From Syngnathus acus (Eukaryota > Chordata > Actinopteri > Syngnathiformes > Syngnathidae), in assembly GCF_901709675.1 (NCBI RefSeq), contig NC_051090.1:7397842-7461841 (forward strand): DNA of 64,000 nt, in the 5' to 3' direction. The notes beneath the pieces were generated by a model. That model searched no databases. It was not told the DNA's origin and saw nothing but the letters and a program-made list of their open reading frames with translations. Of the stretch, positions 27,408-40,200 are shown piece after piece. Made by a program: the position numbers and the translations under genes. Within the stretch, counting starts at the first letter, position 1; each line of letters opens with the position of its first letter.

Positions 27408-30400
27408 CTGCAAAGGAAAGACAGTGACTTTCCGTTATTTTACATCTTAATCCCGCAGTACCGCCGAATGCTAAATTTAATGCTGTTTAGGATGCACATA
27501 GTTAACTTTAAGCCATGCCATACATCTGTTAGTGTGGCACAATGCTTTGCATGCATTTTGAGAAATTGCTTTTATGCTTTTTTAACTTTATTTCAACCGT
27601 AATTTATTCATAGTCCACTTTGTGTGTATTAGTATGCCACAAAGAGACAATGAAAATAGGATCCCAAACAACATTAAGAAAACCAAGAGAACGGTAAGCA
27701 CCATCACGACACACCGGGCAGAGTGGAGGTCTACAGACGGGCAAGCTGCATTACACCAAATAGGTTGAAGGTGCAGGGTGAGAGAAAAAGCACAAAGACG
27801 GGGAGGAATGACGAGAAAGGGAAAGTTGTCATGTGTAAACATGAGACAGCCATCTTTGTTCTCACTCGACGGGGAGCCCACAAGCAGCACTCCACCATCA
27901 CCACACACAGCAAGTGAAAAGACTCACTTCATGTCTGCCTGCTCAGCCTATCTGGTCTAAGAGCAGCTGATGTACAAAAGAAAGTAAAATGATTTATTGT
28001 AACATGAAGAAAAAAAAAAACACTCAAAAGAGCAACCAAAAAAATAAATGAAAAAGGTTGCAAATTCAACATAGCAAGAGCAAAGGTTCAGAAAATCAAA
28101 TGAACTTTCAAGTAGAGTTGTGTTTGGAATAACAACAATGTGTCTAAAAAGCTGAGTATAGCTCAAAATCCTAAAAATAGCTTATAGAAATCGTTACCCT
28201 ACCTGCCGGAGAGGAAGTAAGCATTGCTTTCAGACCAATGAGATGAATATACACTATACTATTATACCAGCCCAATTCATGGGTTCACAAATCCCTAAAC
28301 CTTGATCCAATACAGTACTTGTTGATCCACAAAAAATATTTTTTGAAGCGTAATCAAGAAACACAGATGATTTGTGAAATGTACTATATTATACAGACAG
28401 TACAGGTGTATATGTATGTATATGTACTAGAAGTACTTGTATATGTACGTATATGTCTATATGTGTGTATGTATATAAGTATGTGTACATGTATGGATAT
28501 ATGTGTACATGTACATATACGTACATATATACATATACAAATATAAAAGCAGATTCACACATCTGATGCTTTTCTTCGATTTAGTTAGGAATTTAGTATT
28601 CCCAATTCATTTGAAGGATTTCAAGCTTTACACATTTTTAAACACACGGCCATTATTCTTAACACAACTGTATATTAACTAAGGGCCATTAAACAGCTTT
28701 TCTCAGTTGTTTTTGTCCAATTAGGTATACATTCTGTCCGTAACTTGGCAGCTTGTGCGCCCATAGCTGGCTAAGGTTAGAGGTCACCAACAGCCCAGTG
28801 TTTGGCATTCGTCACAGTGACAGTTCCCAGTGAGACACCAGTCACTGGTGGAGCAGCTGAGAAATAACACAAGCGCTGCAGAGGTCAGACGCAGTCATGT
28901 TAAGAATTCCTCATAGCACGAAGGTCATGCAAAGCAGCACAAAAAAAAAGACAAATCTTGGTTATTCGATGATAAAGAGAGGAGATAAAGGCCAATGTAA
29001 CTCCTCACACTAAACCAGATGTTAACATTAGCAGGAAGACTTATGAGTGCGTTTTTTTTTTTTCCTTCCAGTAAAATATGTACATAGAAGTAAAAAAAAC
29101 ATAATAAAAAATATGAGGTAAAGAGATCATCAGGTTTTGGGATTGTTAAAGCAGAGATGCCCCTCTTATTATCAGCGAGAAAGTAAGAAGAAGAGAAATT
29201 AAGGGGAAATCAAACAGCTGCTGTCACACCAGGCGAGTGTTTATTACGTGTAAAAAGTGATTGAAAAAAGTGCCAGATGAGCTCGACAGAATGCTGCCTG
29301 ACAGTTGGACAGAAAACAAGGAAAAATGATAATGCCTTTAAAATATTAGTAATTCGAAAGAACCTTTTGTGAACCCCTTGCTCATTGTGTGTGTGTGTGT
29401 GTGTTAATGGCCTAAAGTAAACAGTAAAAGTGCCGGTGGTGGGGAAGGGGTGAGATGTTTGTTTTGTTTTTGTTTTTTAAATAAGCATGCTGAAAAAAAT
29501 TTACATTTGATAGGCAAAGTTAAGTTTGACTCCCATACTTGTCTCTCTGTAGGTCACTAGAGGGAAGCACAAGGGAAGAGCACAGGAACGTCACAAAAGA
29601 TGCCATTTCACATTCAACATGGTGGGGAAAACATACAGTTAAACCCAGATAGGCCACATTTTTTGTTAGTCAATTTTGATGTGTGAATGGAGATCATCTA
29701 GCTGGAAATGACACATATAGAACATATAGAAAGACTTTTGTTGGATATACGGTATTAATTAAAATAAATAACCTCTATTTTCAATTTATTTGACATTTTT
29801 AGAGGATTAATATCCTTGACAACTGTGACGGTGAAATAAGTCCACCCGTTGTAAAGAACCTTGGCAAGTTTGTGTATAAGCAACAGAATTCTAATACATT
29901 TTTAATATTGTATGTATAGAACAGGAAAATCTAAATAATTAAAATTATTGTGACATTCTTTTGCCATTTCCAGTTAGTAGCTATCCTTCCAATAAATTAA
30001 AAATAATATTGTAAATAAATGGCCAGCGTATGAATAATTGTGGGCTTAACTGTAACTGCACTGCAGTTTTCACAACAGGCTGACAGTGACACTCATTTCT
30101 ATTAAATGCATTCTTCGTAATGTTAACATAGATTTGATGTGTTTTAAGGGTAAATCTCCCATAAAAGCACTCAAAACAGCAGATGACTTAATAACATCTG
30201 CACTATAACCTCACTAGTCAAACAATACAGTTTGTTTAGGTTGAGAAATTGATGGGAGACAAGTGGACAAGTATGACAACGCGACAATGTAGAACATCCT
30301 GCCTTTTGTTTGGCCTGTCAACACTACACTGACAAGCGAGATACTTGTGGGAAGGGAGGTAAAAAAAAACTGTAGAAGTTAAAAAGCAGGTGATCGGATG

Positions 30401-33400
30401 AGTATGCACACCTGGAGAGTTAAACACTGGAGCCGTAGGGGTGTTACACACAACTGTCTCAGCCAGTAAGGTGTTATAAGGGTTGTTAGAGCCTTGTGGT
30501 CGAAGAAGAGGATTTGTTAGTAGATAATTCCCAGTCATTCCTGGAGTAGAAAGACAGAAGAGGAGAATGTGCACTCAGCCAACAGTGAAAAAATGAAGGC
30601 GATTTTTAGAGTGTCATTATTTGAGTTGTCTGGAAGCAGCTGGAAATGTGAGAGGAGAATAGACAATAGTTTTTTGTTCATGCAAAGAGCAATACACTAA
30701 ATTTGAACAATTCTGCACCTGATTGGATATACCGAGTAGAATATCAATAATAAGTTTGGGTGGACAAGCATCAAATATATAGGGAGATATAAGATACGTC
30801 GATGAGAAAGTTATTTCATATACGTGAGTTCCTTTAAAAACATTCCAATTAGCAAAAATACTTGTATACTGACACCTATTAAAATGTATTGTGAGGGCGA
30901 ACAAAATAATAATATTTTTTGATAATTCATGATAATATGTTTTATTAATTTGCCAATTAATTGGTAATCTGCACATATTTTGTCCATATTAATTTTTCAA
31001 AACGTTTTTTAAATCTGGTTCGGAAGTATGTGGTCTTATGTGGCCTCCTAGTAGTATTTAGGTTGCGCATCGTTGGCCTACAGTAATTTATTTAATCATT
31101 AGACTTGAATTTTTCTTTTAAACCACTCTTCTCCTGTCCATTTCTTTTTTTAACCAGCTTCTAATGTATTTCAGGGAATGAAAGCATCTCCAGTGCCATT
31201 AATCACCTGTGTTAAATGCCATCTGTCTGTCTGTTGGGAGGACTTCAGGGATGCTTTTAATGACAGGAAGTGCTTCCAGGAGATAGAGCCCTCGTTTAGT
31301 GCAGCGGCTCTCCAGGGTAGCTAGGTTTCTACACCCCGGAGTGATCAATATCTAACCTTTACATTAACAACTTCACGGCTCGACAGTGTGGGGAGAAAAG
31401 CTCTACGTCTATTTTGTTAGAGGTGTATGAGCGAGTCAAAATGTGCCTCGGAGCCGGAGGAGCAGTGAGTTACCTTGTAAAAAGTGACAGTGAAAAAAGA
31501 GAGTGAAGGCAGAGATGTGCAGGAATTGGCATCGAAGCAAGGCATCGGGATGTTAACGGCCTTGGAATAGGAACGCTTTTCCTTCACCTGCTCCAAAAGC
31601 CATTTAAGAGGCAGCAGAAAGCCGAGCAACACGCTAAGCGCTCCGGGTCAGCCAGAGTTGAACATCATCTTCTCATCATCATATTTGTGCTCAAGCTAAA
31701 TAAAATATGACTTCTTATTTTTTTTCCCCCTCATCCTTTGAGAGTAACCAATGTCACCTCAGATGGCAAGCAACAAATGGCTTCTTTCTTAAAATGACAT
31801 TCAGTTTTCTCATTTTAGTTTTGTCTACATGTTCACTGTATGTTGCTGGAACAGCCAGCACTTCAATAATAAATTTCCATTCCCACCTCACTTTAAAACC
31901 GACTGACCAGATTATTTGAGGACGGACTTTGGTAATCCTTTGCGGACACAACAGGGAAACTAGGCAGAAGGCTGAGATAATTTCTTTTCGCTTTTCTAAC
32001 CGCACTCCTCTGTCTTTTCAAGCCGCAGCCATTTATTACGATTACCGAGGAACCATCCTTTGCAGCAGGCGGGCGCGGAGGAGTATTTTTAAACCGGATG
32101 ATGAAATGTGTGCATAGGGGTGTGTGTGTGTGTGAGAGATGTGGAGAGAAATGAGGTGTGAACTGACCTTGGTTAAGGGTGGAGGTGCTGTTGATGTCAC
32201 CTGAGATAAAGGAGGATTCAGATTGCTTTCTTACGGTGTCATTCCACATTCTCCTGATTCGACTCTGTCAGGTCAACAAGGGACAATCATTAGGACTTTA
32301 AACAAGCCCGCTGCTCACATCTCCTTTCATTTATTTGAGTGTGTGCACCATCTTCCTCCGCCTACATTTTACAATTACAGCAACACTGTCTCTACTCTCT
32401 AATTTAGAGTTGTTTTTTGAAAGTGAATGCCTTAAGCGTTCATCACTATTTGAACAAAGAAAGTGTTCCTGTTAGATCTGGACATAATTAGTTAATTAAT
32501 TATTTACAATTTGGTTGACTTTATGGAAATGATCAATCACATCGTGCCAATGAGACGCACCTATGGATGAATCTGTTACAAGTAGGAATGTCGAGTACCA
32601 GGTATCGATGCGGTGGGAATGTAGGAAAATGAACATCCTTTTTTTTTTTCCATCTACAATCTTGAAAGCTGCCTAATAAATCAACCAATCATGTAGAAAA
32701 TCATGTAATTTTGGCTTGACCCAAATCAGTGTGAAATACCGAAATAAAAGTGCACTTTATTGCACATGCACATGGCATTAGTGAGAAAAGTGGCAGAAGA
32801 AGTTGGCCAGTAGAAAAGAAAGGATGCGGCTTGTGCAAGCTTGACGTTCTACCTGGGTACCAGAGGAGTAGCGTGCGCTTGTCCGTGTAGTGGAAGTCTT
32901 TGCCGAACCATGCGAGCTCTCAGTCGGCAGCCTTCCGCAGCAGTATGTGTGACGGAAGCACTTGCTGTACTCTTTGCGGACCTACGAGAGCAGACAAACA
33001 TGACTCATTGAAAATGTGCTGAAGTGCCGCGTGACATGAGTTCACTGCCACATGATATGAAACCTACTTTTTTCTGGAGCAGGCAGTGGAAAATGAAGAT
33101 AAACATCCCCTGGAAGGCGTTAAATATGGTGAAGAGGTACGCCATGACAATGGAGGCTTCGTTGATGAAGAAGAGACCGAAGGACCACGTCAAGCCGAGC
33201 AAACAGAGGAGTGCAAAAGCCCCCATGACCCAAGATCTGCAAGATGACATAAACAAACAGAAGGAGACGATAAATTTTGCATATATAGCTTACATGGCCC
33301 TGACAAATCAATAAATGGCACCATTACTCAGAAAGGGTACAGGAAAGCTGCAAGGCAGATGCGAGCAAACCAATAAAACTAAAATGGCACAGACCTCCAA

Positions 33401-34204
33401 AGTATAAACAAAAATGTCATTCTAACAAAAACAAAGTCAATACTTCCTGCAAACCATATAAATTTTTTTTCTTTTCTTGAACTATTTGTAATGCTTTGCG
33501 CTGCTCAGATCTCCTCTGTTTAGTCAGAATGCAATGTAGCCTCTTAATAGGAAACACTTAACACCAGAATGGAACTTAAGACGGTGCAGACCTTGGCTAA
33601 GGCCTAAACAATAACAAAATGGGGGGAAAAATACAACTCCATTATTTTGTTATTCTGTCACTTATCAAAATATGCCCTTGTCGAAAATGCAATGTTAAAT
33701 TGGCTGAAAAATGTGTTCAACCAGACCAATATTCCTGCACAATATTCTGCAAAACAATACTCATCACAGAGTTTATAATTGCAATTTTGACCTTTTTTCA
33801 CTGAACGTACAGTGTTATCAAAACAAACAATCCAAGGGTACGACATATCTGTGTGTCTGAACCTTACCAATAATTACCAGCAGATGAGGAACGAGTTCAA
33901 GGAGAATAACAACAACAACAACAACACGATGGACACAAAGAGAGGAAGCATTCACAAGGATAGAAAATGATTGGTTTAAAAGTTGCTGCCTGGGAAATGA
34001 TGGATGACCCGGTGACAACTGGAAAGAGGAACGAGAAAAAGGCAGGAGAGGAAATAGAATTAAGGAGAAATTGGGGAGTTCTGGTCAATGCATCCTTACT
34101 TGATAAACTGTTTATTATCTTCATAGCTAGCATGAGAAGCAGGAAGAGAAAAGCACAATTAGATCACAGCGAGGTTTGACTGTGTGTTGTTACATTTACA
34201 TGAC

Positions 34205-34238
<34 letters not shown>

Positions 34239-37200
34239 TAATTAGCCGAGGTGTAAAGTCAAAGCTTACCCAGGCAAATCGGTATTATAGTAGCCGTCAC
34301 AAACGTGATAATTACTGGCATGGATTGCCCCACAGAGAAGAGAGTGACAGAAGAGAAAGGAGAGGCTGCGTGTTAAATTTGCTTTCACATGCAACATGCA
34401 GAGACACTGGCGCTACAATGGTGCCATGTGAACACAAACAAAGAGACCACAATGAAGCTATTAATACACAAACTATCCTTGCAGGAATAAACAATTTGAA
34501 AAGAAAGGTTCCCAGGAGAAAGGCACAAATTGTGGTTTCCTTAATATGAGATCAGAAAAACTCAAATACACCCGGGTGCGTAAATAAGCATTTATCCTGT
34601 CAGTTCTTCTTGATTGCACGCTCACCGCGGTGTTGGCATGCTGCACATATTTGCTAGGAAAAGTAAATAATGAAATCACACGGAATTTCGCCCTTGCGCT
34701 GTTAACACGAGCACCGGGTAACCCCTGATTAGCAGCCTGTAAATACGGTTTTCAAATGTATACAAAAACAAGCAATTACGACTTGAGAAAATGTCGAGCG
34801 GCAAACCGTCGACTGCGGATTTGTCAAAGAGCTTGTTTTAATTTATTGGGTCAAAAACTGGGATTTTTATTTGGTTTGGTGAAGAAGGGCACAAGGGGAT
34901 ACAGACAAATAGCAAATTCCAGCCTGCGTGATTTCAAACGCGTTCATTCTTGCTTGTTTGTAGAAGCAGGAAGTGAGTCGTCAGTTGCTGCTTAATTCCT
35001 GCTCACTCTTTCTCAAATAAATACAACAACATTAAAAATAGAAGTGGAGTGGCATTAAGGGCTGGCTTGCTTCTATGAGATGTCAAACACTTTGAAAAAA
35101 ATCCTGATCCTTTTATTTTTCTTGACAAAAACCTGCCATATATGTACATAAAAAAAAGGAGAAACGTTTTTAAAATGTAAAAACATGTCATGTCTCCTCG
35201 GATTGGTAATTTAGTAAATTTCGTTTTACAAGGCTTACATTTTATCAATAGCAACAGTTGGTGGTAATTCCTATCCTCACTGATGACAGTTAAAATACCA
35301 TTTGATTTTATAATAGTATCAATTTGACTCTGTAAATGGATTGCCTCTATTTCCAATGGGAAGAATTGATTCTTAAAACCCAAATCGGTAGTGGATAATC
35401 ATCATTTCACAAACATATTGGGTTTGATGTGACAGGTTGGGCTTTTAAATGATTCCATTTCTTAAAAGTGAGCTACTTTAAAAGAGTTGTTGCTCTGATA
35501 AATTCTTTAAAAAAAAAAGAAAGCTTTTCCTCAAGAGAAAAAGAGGCTCAGCTTTCGTGGGCAGTTGGTAGAATAGCAGCAGTGTTATATTGCTGGTAAG
35601 TAGGATGTGGCTATTTTGCAGTGGAGACTTTACTTACTTGATATTCTCCAGTCGACTCGAGTCTGGTTTCAGGGTGGTTGAGTGCTTCATCATTTTATAC
35701 ATGGTAATGACCAGGAAGATCAGATTGAGCTGTCAAATCAGAGAAAAGGCAGTGTTAAGAAATAAAGATGAATGACTGACAAAGAAAAGAAAAAAAAGAA
35801 TCTCGGTCGATCCTGTATCAAAGTTTCAAAAGATAAAAAAAAGGCAGGGAGCCAATCCTGCATGTCCACAGACTAATCCAATAAACATCTATCGCTCTAG
35901 TCCGAGAGAAGACGGGCCCACTGGCGCCAAATTTAGTGTCATTCTATATCAATAAAAGCATGGGAAAGCATTAAAATCCATCAGCGAAGGAAAAAAAGAG
36001 AAGTGGCTCCTCAGTCTGAGGAATTCAGTTGGGAACAAAAAAGAGCAGGGGTAATAAGAAACCTTTTTGTTGTACAAAACAACGCCATCGTTTCGTGCAC
36101 ATACTGAAATATTATAACCAGTACAGTTTTCGATTCCTCTGCATGTTAGAGAAAAGACCGCAAATATAAATGTTGAAGAGAAGAGGGAGGGGTAGCATTT
36201 TAGTGCGTTAAATCTTAAGGGAATCAGTGGCACATAACAGACTGGGGGGAGGAAAAAAAAAGTATTGGATGTGCTGAGAGTTCAGAGAGTTTTTTTTTTT
36301 GCTACCTTGAAAATCAATACTGTGATTTAGAGACACAAAGCTTGGATGGGCTGACAGAGAAGAGCTGCTTCAAATAAATTCACTCCAAAAAATATTTATT
36401 CTGGAACAAAGTAGACCCGACCCGGCATGTTCATGCACTCAAACGAGCAGGCGAACCTTAAAAAAAAAATGGTAAGGAATATCTGAGAAAGATGAATTAG
36501 AGTACCGTAATTTTCGGACTATAAGTCGCACCGGAGTATAAGTCGCACCAGCCATAAAATGCCCAAAAAAGTGAAAAAAACCCCATATATATGTATGTAA
36601 GTCGCTCCTGAGTATAAGTCGCCCCCCCACCCAACTATGAAAAAAAACCGCGACTTATAGTCCGAAAATTACGGTATGTGTGCCTATCAAAGACAATACA
36701 CGTAAAAAGAAATTTCAAGTGTTAACCTACAGCATAATAAAGCCTGCAGAGAATAAAATGCATTGCCTGGTGGGAGGGAATGAAATAAATGACCTTTGGA
36801 GGTGCCATTCATACCATGGCCACTCATTTTTAAACATATTGTGTGTGTGTGGGGGGGGGGCTCCTATGAAAAGACTGCCTGTGATCGATACATCACCCCT
36901 CCTCATGCAATCAACTCATGGTGCGAAACACAATACAATAAGGCAGCCTGTATAAGGGAGTTCGGGCAGGGCGTAAAATGGAGTACCTTGGTTTAGACTG
37001 TATCAAAAGATGGCAATGAATCTGTGGTTTGTTTCACAGAAATCCACTATTATTTACGTCATCTGAGTCCAGCGGTGGAGACTGAAGATGGGGGAGGTGT
37101 GTAAGGAAGCGAAAGGAGGACTTTTCAAAAGCCCCTTTTCACACAGCCTGGAGTAGTGACATGGATCCAATGAGACAGAGGAGTGTGACACAGAGCTTTA

Positions 37201-40200
37201 AAGTAACCTAGTCGTAAGGCACATGCCCCCCTCCCCCTCACCAACACGCTTCCCTGGGGAATCGTCCTCCATCCTTCACTCCGTCTTTTCTGTCTGGGAA
37301 TCATCACCGCAAGCCATGCAGAAGCAGACTTGCCACATTGGGACATCAGGAAAAAGCTTCCTTCCCCTCCCGTGCTTCCTTTCACATTTTTGAAGGTAGC
37401 CTGCATGTTTACACAGTGAACTCTAAATGAACTGCTGGCGATAAAATATTAAAGGTGCAGATGGAGCTGTCCACATGATAAGAACTGCTTGCGACGTGTC
37501 ATGATCCAAAAGGCCTTGTGTTCATGTTAGCTCAAGCATACTAATGGCTTACCCCCCAACTACCGCAAGCATACATTCATTATTTCCATGTACCCCTTTC
37601 ATGGAGCTAATAGCCCCTGTGCCCAGAGACGACGATGATCTAAGTGCCTTCCGCCAGCTTTTGCTATAGCCGTGTGTTGTCCAAGGCTGGAAAGAGAAAA
37701 GAAACTAAAAATGGACACTTGTACACAACTGCAATCTATCCAACCCACATCCCCAAAATGTTTGTCCAAATTAGGAGTTGATATCTGCTAATTGGTATGT
37801 GAATTTTTTTAGGTGGAAACTCATTAAAGTAATATGTTTCAATTCAAAAATACATTCGATTCTCACATTATTTGCTGTATTTTTTCTTTTTACAGAAATC
37901 ATCCGTTGTCACCCTGAAACCAGCAGTTTTCAAATTAAAAAAAATTTTTTTTTAAAAACACACCATCACATTTTCAAGTATACATACGTAATTACAAAGT
38001 GCCTTTCAGAGCACTTCATTCAAGAACTGAGAATGAACTACTGATACCTTGTTTTGAGGATAGTGCAAAATAAATACATAGTCAGCCTTTCACATCAAAG
38101 CAACCGTAAAACGTTTTACCATATGAATTTTTATGTTACAAAAGCAAGCATGGTTTATGTGAGAAGCTGTTTGAAATGCTGCTGGAAGTTGCAATTACAC
38201 TTCAAGTAATAAAATTTTCTCACCCATACCCACCAAAATGTTCTTCCGATCTGGGATGCACGTTAAATATTCTACAGCAGTGAAGAGTCTTTGCCCCATT
38301 GTGGTACTAATAAAGGTTATCTTAAATTAACAAATATGTTGAAGAATCACTGCACATGTCTGAGTCTATCTGAGAAGCAAACTTGAGATCGTTTCAAATG
38401 TTGCAAAAAACGACTTTCTCAAACTTTTACTGCATTATATCTAATTAATTTGCAAAAAAATTTTTTCCAGTCCATGAATAGCTCAGTCTTTAGCCAGTGT
38501 TTTGTGTCATTTCCAGTCCAAGGATACCCACTAAGAAAAAAAAAAAGCACCAATAAAAGTGTTTCGACAAGGGTCCGATAATAAAGTCGGGTCAATGAAG
38601 TTAACACACATTTGAATGACATTGAATCTATGAGAAAGTAAGTTTGGGCCCTGTTGAAATTTTAGAAACAGACAAAATGTGACATTTAATTTCATGGACA
38701 CGATATCATATGTGGAATACAATAATGTGGTAGGAAAAGCAAAAAAGTCAAACGGCTACAAGGGAGAAAATGGCTGCTCTTGATTAATACCCAAGCAACA
38801 TGGTTTCGCTGCTGACGTTAACTACAACACATTGTTTCCCCTCATTTTCTTCTGGCTCTTGGGGCGTTTCTGGTCTTCTTCATTGACAAGGACAAAAGCA
38901 ATTTGTCGAGAAACCCAAGGTCACTGGCGGTGCAGGCAAACCTTGCTCCTGCATACTTCCCTGGAGATCAGCCTTTCCACAGTACTTTGTCTTTTTGAGT
39001 CATTTGTTGCACCGAATCAGACAAGCGAGTTCTGCAAAACCTCATTCCTGTCACACATTAGCTCTCCTACAATACATTAGCGACTTGCAGGGTCATGATT
39101 CTATCTTTGCGGTCATCACCGCCGGGATCCTGATCAACATTTCTACTGCAGACACATTTTTCATGCAAATCATTACGGCAACAACATACGATTGGAAAAC
39201 AATAAGGGTCTAATTAAGAAAAGAAAAATGCGCTCCCGTGTGGCTGTCAAGAGTGCTCGCAGGGAGGCAAGCCAGCTTGTATTTGGTACCATTTTACAAT
39301 TATACACACTTTTTGTCTACAGAGAGAACTCCACTAGCAACACACAACGAATAATAAAATGGGGCCACTGTAAAGTAAACTGTAAAGTTGGCAATGAGGT
39401 ACGAGCTACACGTAAAGCTCTGGAGAAGACATGACCGGGGGAAAAAATACTGAAAAGGGTGACGCAACAAGATGCCATCAACAATAGCCTAGTGCCCTCG
39501 AGTGGCACTAGTGAAACATCTACAAAAAACGTAAAAGCTCAATTTTCTTCATTAAGAGCCAAATCGACTGCCTTTAATTTAAAAGCGTCATCATATGCAT
39601 TTATTTAGTCCCCTATAATGAGGGTTTGTGTATAGTAAAAGCTTCCTTTCTCCAGTAATGTCTGTTTTGATCTCGTTTTGTCTCTTGTACGTGACAACTG
39701 CGCGGCACTGTTTGCCTGGCGTACAGACATGCCATCAACACGCCACCCTTCTTCCCAGTGACCGTGTCTGGTCACATATCCCTCTGTCACGCACCTTTTT
39801 TCTAACTAGTTTATAAGTATATTAAACATCACAAAGATCACGGAAAATCCATAGATATGCCGCACTGGGCTACAAGCCGCAGGGCTCAAAGCTTGTGGAA
39901 AAAGTAGCGGCTTATAGTCCGGAAAATACGGTACTTCAGTAGAAATGTTAATTTGATTGTCAGTTTAATGTTCAACAAGAGATGCGGATGCATCTGTAGC
40001 TACAGCGCCAACCATGGTGCTGGATAATGAACACAGCACTGAACAAATCTAATGCAGCCGTCTGGCAAAGCAGACAAAGGTTTGCATCCTCATCCTAGCT
40101 GGGTAGACTGTAACGTCCTCACAAAATAAAACACGGTGTGGTAACCAGAGATGATACATGTTCTTTTTTCTTCGTCTTTTTACACATGATGGTGGTAACA

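Larger units (their letters stand above)
27408..30411 (-). other. adgrl2: adgrl2 intron before the last coding exon
   Basis: 3.0 kb intron. Contains a TATG/TACA-rich alternating tract at about 28401-28545 and a GT run at 29387-29404. No additional exon was identified. Confidence 0.8.

Noticed and set aside
32081-32249. 118-codon minus-strand frame running past the tail exon
   Set aside because: Only the part to 32168 is exonic; the rest is intron read-through after a GTCAGT donor.
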